NCBI GenBank assembly: GCA_035690495.1
Contig: DASSKK010000031.1
Span: 1-6,735 of the forward strand
Length of the DNA: 6,735 nucleotides
From: DASSKK01 sp035690495
Lineage (GTDB): Bacteria; Actinomycetota; Actinomycetes; Propionibacteriales; Nocardioidaceae
Direction of reading: 5' to 3'
Below the pieces are notes generated by a model, which had not been told where the DNA came from, made no database searches, and saw only the letters and a program-made list of their open reading frames with translations. Shown here piece by piece: positions 1 through 5,935 of this stretch. How positions within the stretch are numbered: position 1 is the stretch's first letter; each line of letters starts with the position of its first letter. The translations under genes were made by a program, and so were the position numbers.

Positions 1-529
1 GCGCCCACACCATCGTGTACGGCAGCGTCGTGGAACCCATGTCGCCAGCCAGCAGCGCCGTCGAGCCCACACCCGAGGCCGTGAGCACGTCGCGGACCGC
101 TTGCAGGTAGGTCGTCCCCGACGCCACCACGTAGGTGTCGCCGATGTCATCCTGCAACAGGTGGCACAGGTCGTAGCCCGTCACGCTGTACGTGATCGGG
201 TCCTCGCCGCGCTTCTCGTCCGGCGTCGTCATCACGAACACGCCCTGGTCGAAGCGGACCGTGTTCACGCCGTCGCTGACCGTCATCCACGGCCGCACCC
301 GGTCCTTGCCCCACACCAGCTCGCGGGTGATCTTCAGCGAACAGTCGCCGGCCACCTGCGCGAACGAGTCGTGCGTGATCGAGCCGCCGTCGAAGTCGTC
401 GGAGATGTCCGCGACGAACGTGTTGGACGTGTCCAGCAGGTCCAGCCCCGCCGCGAACTCCACGTTGTCGGCGGTCAGCAGCGCCCGAACGGCATCCGCG
501 TTCAGCCCGCCACGCGCGAGGTTCTGCAT
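1..529 (-). CDS. Minor tail / baseplate hub-like protein, N-terminal 176 residues (C-terminus outside window)
   Basis: An open frame runs from an ATG at 529 to the window edge with no stop. It begins MQNLARGGLNAD. The start is fixed by its junction with the upstream gene: that gene's TGA and this ATG overlap as TGATG, which suggests translational coupling, and only a weak purine stretch precedes it. The visible part holds a segment around residues 41-60 (DISDDFDGGSITHD), followed by short beta-rich stretches including VWGKDRVRPWM and FDQGVFVMTTPDEK. These resemble the N-terminal beta domains of actinophage minor tail or tail-tip proteins that follow the tape measure gene. Its role as a baseplate hub or Tal-like subunit is inferred from gene order and general appearance, not from a catalytic motif. 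It could instead be another tail-tip protein. Confidence 0.75.
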   Translation of the reverse strand, partial: MQNLARGGLNADAVRALLTADNVEFAAGLDLLDTSNTFVADISDDFDGGSITHDSFAQVAGDCSLKITRELVWGKDRVRPWMTVSDGVNTVRFDQGVFVMTTPDEKRGEDPITYSVTGYDLCHLLQDDIGDTYVVASGTTYLQAVRDVLTASGVGSTALLAGDMGSTTLPYTMVWA

Positions 530-948
530 CACACGGCCTGCGAGTGGCTGACCTGCTGAAGGTTCAGCGTGAACTTGCCCTCGCCGCGCCGATCCGGGTA
601 CAGATCCTCATCCGGCTGCACCGACGAGTACACCCCGAACCACTTACGGCCCACATCGTCACGGACACACATCGTCTCCCCGACATGCGCCTCCAGCCAC
701 GCCACCTGCGCCGGGGTCACCTTGTCCAGCGACCACGACGCCGACATGTCCACGCCACCCGTGCGCACCGCCCGACGCCGGTTGTTCGCCATCGCCCGCA
801 CACTCAGGCCCGTGCTCGTCTGCGGCTGCGTCTGCGTCACGTACTCGAACGCCACGAAGTCGGTGGAGTCCGAGGCGAGGTTCAAGAAGAACGCCGCCAG
901 CGCGACCGTCGAGCCCGGGTTCGTGGTCTGCGAGGTCAGAATCGGCAT
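529..948 (-). CDS. Distal tail / minor tail-like protein, 139 aa
   Basis: A complete 139-residue frame starts at the ATG at 948, which overlaps the tape measure TGA by one base (TGATG), and ends in the TGA that overlaps the next gene's ATG. Both junctions imply coupled translation within one tail-tip cluster. The N-terminus is Thr/Ser-rich and mildly hydrophobic. The middle has a basic run (NNRRRAVRTGGVDM), and the C-terminal half reads as beta strands (SASWSLDKVTPAQVAWLEA, KWFGVYSSVQ, KFTLNLQQVSHSQAV). A pattern of a short domain ending in a hydrophobic strand and 'QxVxxxxAV' recurs, from memory, in actinophage proteins placed just after the tape measure gene. A Dit-like role linking tail tube and tip is inferred from position. 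No enzyme motif is visible. Confidence 0.8.
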   Translation of the reverse strand: MPILTSQTTNPGSTVALAAFFLNLASDSTDFVAFEYVTQTQPQTSTGLSVRAMANNRRRAVRTGGVDMSASWSLDKVTPAQVAWLEAHVGETMCVRDDVGRKWFGVYSSVQPDEDLYPDRRGEGKFTLNLQQVSHSQAV

Positions 949-3900
949 CAGCGACCCCGCTTCCGGTGGACCGTCTGCGTGTTCCTGGGAATCGAACGGA
1001 TCTCGGCCTTGATGTCGGCCAGCTCGCCGCGCAGAGACGCCACACCGCGCTCAGCGCCGTGCTCCACCCGCTGCCCCAGGTTCGCCACCCTCGCCTCCAG
1101 CCGGTTCATCGTCGCCGTCGCATGGTCGATGAGCCGGTTCTGGTGCTGGATCTGGCCCTGCAACACCGCCTGCTGCTGCCCGTACACCGTCTGCGTCGCG
1201 TACGCCGCGACCTGAGCCGCAGCAGCCGCACGGGCGTTCCACAGCGTGTTGATGTTGTCCACCGCCGACTGCCCGGCCGCTGCGAGCTCCTGCGCGAACC
1301 CCACGTCACCCGAGGCCGCCAACTGGCTGAACAAGTCCTTGTTCAGGCCCTCGCTCGCCAACGTCTTGAGCGCGTCGTTCATCTCCTGCGCGCGCTTCGT
1401 GTCGTCGGCCAGCGTGTCCTTGAACGCCGAAAGCGCGTCCGTGGTCCGGGTCACCGGCTGCGACAGGTTGTCCACCTGCGCCTGAAGGCTCGCAACCGTC
1501 TGCTCCACCTTCGACGCCTGCGCCGCGTTCGCCAGCCGCGTCAACAGATCCCCGCCGCCGGACTGCAACGACGACAGGTGAGCCTTCGCCGCGTTCAACT
1601 GGTCCGTCGCCGCAGCCAGCGCCGGGCTGTTCTGCACGGTCGGCGTGAACGTCGTGGACTGGCCGCCCTGGCCGAACGGATTGGTCAGGAAGTTGCCCGC
1701 CACCTGCCCGCTGTAGTTCGCCATCGTCGACTGCAACTGGCTCATCAGCGAAGTCAGGTCCGAGAGGTGCTGCGCCAGCCGGTCATGCCGCGTCGTCGCC
1801 CGGTCGATCGCCCGGTTGTCCGCGTCGATCCTGCGCGCGTGCTCCAGCATCCCCTTCGACGCGTGCTGCATCGCCTTCGTCCACTCGCCGCCAGCCTGCT
1901 TCACCTGCTGCCGGAACGACGTGATCTGGTCGCGCACCGCCGCCGTCACCGGGTTGTGCGGCTGCAAACCCAGCGCCGACGACATGTCCATGCCGCCGAT
2001 ACCCCGCAGCGCAGTCAACTGGTCCATGAGCGGCTGGCGGCGCGCCTGGCGAAGCTCCTGCCGGAGCTGCTGAACCTGCACCCGGTCGATACGCCGAGTG
2101 AGGCCCTCCACCTTGCCCTTGCCCTGCTTGGCAAGCTCACGGAGCAACTGCCGGAGCTGCTGCTCGAGCTGGAGCATGTTCAGGCGCTGGTCAGTGGTCA
2201 AAGGCGCGCCCACGACGCCGCCACCAGCGAAGCCCGGAAGGTAGCCGTACCGCGACCTCAAGAAGTCCCAGTCGCTGCGCACGACCTCCTGCGGCAACAC
2301 CACCTCGCCGCGGTGCACGACGCCGGCGGGCTCGTACTTTCCGCCCGGGCCCGTGTAGCCACCGGAGGAGAATCGGCCACCGCCGAGCGCGGGACGCTCG
2401 GAGTAGGTGCTGCCCGCCGTCCCGTAGACCGCAGTGACGTGGAACGACTTGTCGGCGATCTTCATCAGATTCAGGCGCCGGATCTCGGCCTCGGCAGCAG
2501 CCGCATCCGCCTCGATCTTCGTCGTGCGCTTCGGCGGGATCTCAAGGAGTCTCCGCACGTAATGCCGTGCCTGCTTCTCGGTCGCCCCGAACGCGATCGC
2601 CTGCTCGTGGAGCCCCTTCTTTGCTGACCGGAACGCGCCCTTGGCGTTCTTCTGCTTGTCACTGAGGTCGTTCCATGCGGACGCGATCCCGAGCAGGGCG
2701 GACATGTTCGCGCGCCCCGCTGCGGTAGTGATGTCGAGAGTCTTGCCGTTGTCCTTCAGCGACTGACGCGCGTCATCGAGGGCAGCCTGGTAGTTGATCG
2801 CCGCCGACTGCGAACGAATGTTCTCCTCGCGCAACGCCCTCATCGCGTCAACGCTGTTGTTCACTTCGTCGGCGAACCGCGAGAACGCCTGAGTTGCAGT
2901 CTCAGTGCTGCGAGGCGTGTTGTCGAGTTGCCGCTCCAGGTCCTTGATCGCGCGCTGGGCCTCCTGGACGTCGGAAGCGCCGAACACGCCCTCCCATCCG
3001 TTCTTCTGGCCCTGGATGGTGAACGCGGTCTTCCACCAGGAGTCGGTTGCCGACTTCAGGTCTTGAAGCTTCTGCTTCGCGGCCTCGACCAACTGGGCCT
3101 GCTGCTCATAGCTCGCGCTCTGGCTGCCGATCGCTTCCTTGGCGCGGTCAATGGCCTGACTCAGGTCGTCGTTGGCATGAACGAAGTCCATCGTCAAGCC
3201 GACCGCGCCACCGATCGCCGCGCCCCACGGGCCAGCCATCGCCCCCATCATCGCGAACATCGCCGTGTGTGACAGACCGGCCTTCTCGTCCAGGTCCGTC
3301 ATTGACAGAGCCATCGCGCCGATACCGACGGCAGCGGCCTTCGCGCCCAGCGCCGCCTTGCTTCCGGAGCCGCTGACCTTCATCAGCATTCCGACGAGCG
3401 CAGAGCCGTTGGCCACCTTGTACAGCGCCACGGCGCGAGAGATGGCCGCCATGCCCGCGGCCGCCGAGACGAGCACCGGGCCAGCAGGCGATGATGCGAC
3501 CGCTGCGAGGGCATTGGCCAGCGCCTCAATGACCGGCAGTACGGCCTGGCCCACAGGCGCGGCGGCTTCGGTCAGCGCCACCAGCGCATGAGCAATGGCA
3601 CCAAGGGCGTGCAGCGCGGCCGGGCCAGACTCACGCACATAGTCGACGAAGTGCTGGAACCCCTCCGACGAGTTCAGTCCCTGCGTCCACTGCCGGAACG
3701 CCTCGGACATCCGCAGCATCCCGGACGTGAAATCGTCTGCGAGCGGAGAGAACGCCACGACCATGTTGGTGATGCCCTCGACCACGTTGCCGAGGGTCTG
3801 GCCCATCGCGGTAAGCGTCGGCCCGGCAGTCCGGTTCAGGAAGTCGAAGAAGTCTCGCCACCGGGCGTCATTCAGGTTGTCGCCCGCAGACCGCACAAGG

Positions 3901-4439
3901 TCGCCCATGGTGGTCGAGATGGTGCTGATGATCTGCGCCGCCTCGGGCGCAAGTTGCATCAGCTCGTGGATCCCGTCCGTCACGCCGGGGAACAGGCCCG
4001 CCTGAGCCACGTCCTGCAGCTTCTGCAACTCAGGACGGAGGCCCTGCAAGGTGAGGACGAACTCTTGACCAGCAGGCCCGAGCGCACCCATCGTCTGCCG
4101 CAGCTTCTCGAAGTGCGCGTCGGTCGGTGCGATCTGGTAATCGTTGAGCGCTTCGAGCGCGTCCCCGACTCCCTGAAACGCCAGCACCGCGACACCGGCC
4201 GCGCCGACCGCCAGCCCGAGCTGTGTCGTCAGACCAGCGATCGCCGGAACAGCAGCAGCACCCAGAGGCACCATGGCGGGCGCCAGGGCCAGCCCTGTTT
4301 GGACGAGCGTCGCCATGCGAGAGTCGGCGGACTCCAGCTCGTGGGCGAAGCCTTTGGCGGCAGCCCCAGCGGTCGTCAGTCCTCGAACGAAGGGGCTTAC
4401 GTCGGCGTCAACGGTCACTGCCACGCGGCGCTCGACCAT
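948..4439 (-). CDS. Tail tape measure protein, 1163 aa
   Basis: By far the longest gene, it is placed after the tail assembly chaperone as expected for a tape measure protein, which sets tail length and is expelled during DNA injection. The start is the ATG at 4439, preceded by GGAGGTGG (4444-4451) with good spacing. Residues 3-40 (VTVDADVSPFVRGL region) match the usual actinobacterial tape measure N-terminus. Ala/Gly-rich hydrophobic segments lie near residues 50-105, 270-345, 360-376 and 390-420. Residues about 425-660 are charged and helical. Residues about 678-745 form a Gly-rich region containing GGYTGPGGKYEPAGVVHRGE, a common tape measure motif. Q/L/R coiled coil follows (about 755-820), and more helical sequence runs to a basic C-terminus (HRKRGR). 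At about 0.15 nm per residue the tail would be near 170 nm, which implies a siphovirus. I see no peptidase or lysozyme motif. Confidence 0.95.
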   Translation of the reverse strand: MVERRVAVTVDADVSPFVRGLTTAGAAAKGFAHELESADSRMATLVQTGLALAPAMVPLGAAAVPAIAGLTTQLGLAVGAAGVAVLAFQGVGDALEALNDYQIAPTDAHFEKLRQTMGALGPAGQEFVLTLQGLRPELQKLQDVAQAGLFPGVTDGIHELMQLAPEAAQIISTISTTMGDLVRSAGDNLNDARWRDFFDFLNRTAGPTLTAMGQTLGNVVEGITNMVVAFSPLADDFTSGMLRMSEAFRQWTQGLNSSEGFQHFVDYVRESGPAALHALGAIAHALVALTEAAAPVGQAVLPVIEALANALAAVASSPAGPVLVSAAAGMAAISRAVALYKVANGSALVGMLMKVSGSGSKAALGAKAAAVGIGAMALSMTDLDEKAGLSHTAMFAMMGAMAGPWGAAIGGAVGLTMDFVHANDDLSQAIDRAKEAIGSQSASYEQQAQLVEAAKQKLQDLKSATDSWWKTAFTIQGQKNGWEGVFGASDVQEAQRAIKDLERQLDNTPRSTETATQAFSRFADEVNNSVDAMRALREENIRSQSAAINYQAALDDARQSLKDNGKTLDITTAAGRANMSALLGIASAWNDLSDKQKNAKGAFRSAKKGLHEQAIAFGATEKQARHYVRRLLEIPPKRTTKIEADAAAAEAEIRRLNLMKIADKSFHVTAVYGTAGSTYSERPALGGGRFSSGGYTGPGGKYEPAGVVHRGEVVLPQEVVRSDWDFLRSRYGYLPGFAGGGVVGAPLTTDQRLNMLQLEQQLRQLLRELAKQGKGKVEGLTRRIDRVQVQQLRQELRQARRQPLMDQLTALRGIGGMDMSSALGLQPHNPVTAAVRDQITSFRQQVKQAGGEWTKAMQHASKGMLEHARRIDADNRAIDRATTRHDRLAQHLSDLTSLMSQLQSTMANYSGQVAGNFLTNPFGQGGQSTTFTPTVQNSPALAAATDQLNAAKAHLSSLQSGGGDLLTRLANAAQASKVEQTVASLQAQVDNLSQPVTRTTDALSAFKDTLADDTKRAQEMNDALKTLASEGLNKDLFSQLAASGDVGFAQELAAAGQSAVDNINTLWNARAAAAAQVAAYATQTVYGQQQAVLQGQIQHQNRLIDHATATMNRLEARVANLGQRVEHGAERGVASLRGELADIKAEIRSIPRNTQTVHRKRGR

Positions 4440-4457
4440 CCGGCCACCTCCGTTCTA

Positions 4458-4487
4458 CTGACAGCGGATGCCCGCGCGGCGTACCGT
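4458..4487 (+). promoter_or_regulatory. Candidate promoter for the plus-strand membrane gene
   Basis: CTGACA at 4458-4463 resembles a -35 box. TACCGT at 4482-4487 fits the actinobacterial TAnnnT -10 pattern, and the spacer is 18 bases. The A of the ATG at 4495 lies eight bases after the last T of the -10 box. That is where transcription would start, so the message could be leaderless, as is frequent in actinobacteria. No ribosome binding site precedes this ATG, which agrees. The site lies just upstream of the tape measure ribosome binding site but points the other way. This is a visual call on short motifs. Confidence 0.5.
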
Positions 4488-4494
4488 CACGGGC

Positions 4495-4704
4495 ATGAAT
4501 GGGGTAGACATCACGAAGAAGCGCGGCCTTGAGCCGGTGCCGCTCATCACCGTCGGGGCGGTGCTTCTGTTCGTCGCTGGAATCCTGCTCGCCGCCGGGC
4601 CGGAAACCGTCTTCCCGGGCATCATGCTGAGCATCGTCGGCGGCGCCACGTTCCTAGTTGGCACCATCGCCCAAGGCATCCGCGTCGGGCTGCGGGACCG
4701 CTAG
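4495..4704 (+). CDS. Small two-helix membrane protein, 69 aa, reverse-oriented moron candidate
   Basis: This is the only credible plus-strand gene. It begins MNGVDITKKRGLEPVP, then has a hydrophobic segment at about residues 16-34 (LITVGAVLLFVAGILLAAG), a short PETVFPG turn, and a second hydrophobic segment at about residues 41-61 (GIMLSIVGGATFLVGTIAQGI), ending RVGLRDR. Lys/Arg on both ends predicts a helical hairpin with both termini in the cytoplasm. The ATG at 4495 is preferred over one at 4468 because the extra residues are Arg-rich and unremarkable, neither start has a ribosome binding site, and the promoter spacing suits a leaderless start at 4495. It opposes the flanking tail genes, carries its own promoter and terminator-like hairpin, and fills the 261-base gap before the tape measure gene. 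Function is unknown. Expression from a prophage, for example in superinfection exclusion, is an inference from the layout only. Confidence 0.72.
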   Translation: MNGVDITKKRGLEPVPLITVGAVLLFVAGILLAAGPETVFPGIMLSIVGGATFLVGTIAQGIRVGLRDR

Positions 4705-5195
4705 CGGCGTTCCCGCCGCTTAGCCTTCTGCTCCTCGACCTCGACCGGCAGCAGCGGCCTCAAATACACGTGCCGCCCATCACCGGGCCGAGGAACGATC
4801 GGCGGCGCGTCCCGGAGCGACTTACTCGCCTTCTCGTCGTTCCTGGCGATCACTCGGCCCATGACGTCCTGGCCCTTGCAGACCTCGCAGAACCGCTCCT
4901 CAAACGTGAACCGATTTGCCTCAGGGTCGGCCAGGATCGACGAATGCAGGTTGCAGCCGGGACACCTCTCGGCCTCGTAGCGCGCCAAACCCTCCGCGCG
5001 AAGGCGCGTGGTCTCATCCCACTCGGGCTCTAGTTGCCGCGTCACCGACCGGACCAACCGCCCGGCGTCGTCGTACTCGTAGACCGTCTCCCACGACGGC
5101 TCCCACCCAAGGAACCGCTTCGGAGAGACTCGCCAGTCGCGGGCTACTTGGAGTTGCTCGCGCTCCTCCGGTCGGCGCGCCAAGCGAGCCGCGAT
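4701..5195 (-). CDS. Tail assembly chaperone, -1 frameshift extension (GT product, 381 aa in total)
   Basis: This frame is entered by -1 slippage from the upstream chaperone at 5195-5201. It adds 164 residues to the first 217, giving a 381-residue fusion. It has no credible start: an in-frame TGA lies at 5217-5219, just before the slip site, and the first possible start is a TTG at 5183 without a ribosome binding site. The extension contains RVSPKRFLGWEPSWETVYEY and then C-x2-C-x21-C-x2-C (fusion residues 295, 298, 320, 323), a likely zinc-binding pair of CxxC knuckles. It ends in a basic tail (EEQKAKRRERR). From memory, a 'FLGWEP...YEYD...EPEW...CPxC' protein is common in actinophage tail clusters. 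In lambda-like phages the GT form binds the tape measure protein and brings it to the tube subunits. It ends in a TAG that shares a CTAG palindrome with the opposing gene. Confidence 0.88.
   Translation of the reverse strand: MAARLARRPEEREQLQVARDWRVSPKRFLGWEPSWETVYEYDDAGRLVRSVTRQLEPEWDETTRLRAEGLARYEAERCPGCNLHSSILADPEANRFTFEERFCEVCKGQDVMGRVIARNDEKASKSLRDAPPIVPRPGDGRHVYLRPLLPVEVEEQKAKRRERR
4703..4720 (+). terminator. Hairpin terminator candidate for the plus-strand membrane gene
   Basis: AGCGGCG (4703-4709) and CGCCGCT (4714-4720) form a perfect 7-bp stem with a TTCC loop, followed on the plus strand by TTAGCCTTCT, which is moderately T-rich. It starts within the membrane gene's stop codon and lies over the last codons of the chaperone extension on the other strand. 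On the minus strand the hairpin is followed by GC-rich sequence, so it should act, if at all, on plus-strand transcription. The T-tract is imperfect, so efficiency is uncertain. Confidence 0.45.
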
Positions 5196-5845
5196 TTTCC
5201 CAGGTCCACCACCTGCTCATGCATCCGCACGACCATGGAGGCGGCGTTACGCAGATGAGCGGGAGCGCCGTTGACGGACACGAACTCCCACCACTCATCG
5301 GAAGCGGGCTCGCCGTCGTACTTGCTGATCCACAGGTGCAGGTCGTTCACCAGCGCGTCGATGTCGCAGAAGGCAAAGGGCTTCACCCCAGAGCCTGCGC
5401 CGACTCCCGCATGGCGGACGTCTCGCGCGAACCCTGCCGGGTCGTCGTCCTCGTCGCGCGGCGGATGCTCAGCGACCCACAAGCGCCACTCCCCGGACGG
5501 CTTGCCCTGCAAAGTGAGCCGGACCGTGTGCTGCTGCATCCGCTCCCGGATCTCGTCGGACGCCCGAGCCGCCGCTTCCGCCTGCTCCTCGGCCTCCTTG
5601 AGCCGCCGCTTCAGGTCAGCGTTCGGCGACTCACCAGAGCGGCGCGGACGCCTCGGCGCGTCCTCGTCGACCTGCTGGGCTTCCTCAAGCGCGGCGCGCA
5701 GATCGATGACCTTCTGCTCGGCCTCGAACAGCGCCTTGTCGGCGGCCTCCAACTCGGCGGCCAGCTTCGTGGACACGCACACGTCCGCCGGATACTCCGC
5801 CAGTCCCACATCGGGGGAGGACTTCAGTTCAGACAGCTTCGACAC
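5144..5845 (-). CDS. Tail assembly chaperone, unshifted G product, 233 aa
   Basis: The start is a GTG at 5845, preceded by GAGGAG (5852-5857) at a six-base spacing; no other in-frame start has such a site. Residues about 25-62 and 74-110 are Ala/Glu/Lys-rich and predicted helical or coiled coil, joined by a basic Pro/Arg linker (APRRPRRSGES). Residues about 115-140 contain WRLWVAEHPPRDED; a W...HPP-acidic motif is, from memory, typical of actinophage tail assembly chaperones. The C-terminal part is helical (ALVNDLHLWISKY, LRNAASMVVRMHEQVVDLGK). Ribosomes that do not slip after residue 217 add 16 residues and stop at a TAG (5144-5146). The protein should bind unassembled tape measure protein in the cytoplasm and not appear in the virion. 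The slip site, zinc-motif extension and position between tube and tape measure genes all support the call. Confidence 0.9.
   Translation of the reverse strand: MSKLSELKSSPDVGLAEYPADVCVSTKLAAELEAADKALFEAEQKVIDLRAALEEAQQVDEDAPRRPRRSGESPNADLKRRLKEAEEQAEAAARASDEIRERMQQHTVRLTLQGKPSGEWRLWVAEHPPRDEDDDPAGFARDVRHAGVGAGSGVKPFAFCDIDALVNDLHLWISKYDGEPASDEWWEFVSVNGAPAHLRNAASMVVRMHEQVVDLGKSRLAWRADRRSASNSK
5195..5201 (-). promoter_or_regulatory. Programmed -1 frameshift site (GGGAAAA)
   Basis: On the minus strand the heptamer reads G-GGA-AAA in the chaperone frame, so both tRNAs can re-pair as GGG and AAA after a one-base backward slip. This is the standard X-XXY-YYZ pattern and moves the ribosome into the frame of the downstream extension. 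Five bases further on, GCTCGC (5184-5189) can pair with GCGAGC (5156-5161) over a 22-base loop. This modest stem may pause the ribosome. The slip site itself is a strong call; the stem is weaker. Confidence 0.92.
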
Positions 5846-5866
5846 GGGTGGCTCCTCAGGCTGGTG

Positions 5867-5926
5867 TGGCTGGTCGGCCGGTGATGGAAAGCGGAGGCGG
5901 GCGACCAGCCAGGCACCCGCCTCCGC
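5867..5926 (-). promoter_or_regulatory. Candidate H-type pseudoknot between tube and chaperone genes
   Basis: In the minus-strand transcript, stem 1 pairs 5916-5926 with 5891-5901 (11 bp). Ten bases of its loop (TGGCTGGTCG, 5902-5911) are a perfect complement of CGACCAGCCA at 5867-5876. The two stems would abut with no unpaired base between them, and the connecting loops are 4 and 14 bases long, which is sterically plausible. The same pairings could instead compete as terminator versus antiterminator. The complementarity is seen directly; the fold and any function are inferred. Confidence 0.5.
5888..5926 (-). terminator. Intrinsic terminator-like hairpin after the major tail gene
   Basis: GCGGAGGCGGG and CCCGCCTCCGC form a perfect 11-bp, nearly all-GC stem with a 14-base loop, followed on the minus strand by TTTCC. 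It begins nine bases after the tube gene's stop. The T-tract is short, so it probably attenuates rather than stops transcription. That would suit a phage needing many tube subunits but few chaperone and tape measure copies. The same stem read on the plus strand is followed by GTCTTT, so weak bidirectional activity is possible. Confidence 0.65.
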
Positions 5927-5935
5927 GTCTTTGGA

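Noticed and set aside
966..2627. Long plus-strand open frame (553 codons) opposite the tape measure gene
   Set aside because: It is Arg/Leu/Pro/His-rich with no recognisable domain and lies wholly antisense to a convincing tape measure protein. Such frames are expected opposite GC-rich coding DNA.
4468..4494. Longer N-terminus for the membrane protein from the ATG at 4468
   Set aside because: There is no ribosome binding site, the added residues (MPARRTVTG) look non-native, and the candidate -10 box would lie inside the coding region.
3588..4532. Plus-strand open frame (314 codons) over the tape measure N-terminus and the gap
   Set aside because: Its composition is that of a GC-rich shadow frame, and it overlaps both the tape measure gene and the better-supported membrane gene in another frame.
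4455..4679. Minus-strand open frame (74 codons) opposite the membrane gene
   Set aside because: It would be co-directional with the tail genes, but it is Met/Pro/Thr-rich without a domain. The plus-strand frame has two clean hydrophobic helices flanked by basic residues and its own signals, so it is preferred.
5174..5181. GGCGCGCC palindrome in the chaperone overlap
   Set aside because: An eight-base GC-only palindrome is likely by chance in such GC-rich DNA, and no second copy suggests an operator.
4701..5183. Independent gene starting at the TTG at 5183
   Set aside because: There is no ribosome binding site before the TTG, and the slip site a few codons upstream explains expression better as a frameshift extension.
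4916..5884. Plus-strand open frame (322 codons) opposite the chaperone
   Set aside because: It has shadow-frame composition, is antisense to both chaperone frames, and has no ribosome binding site or promoter that I can see.
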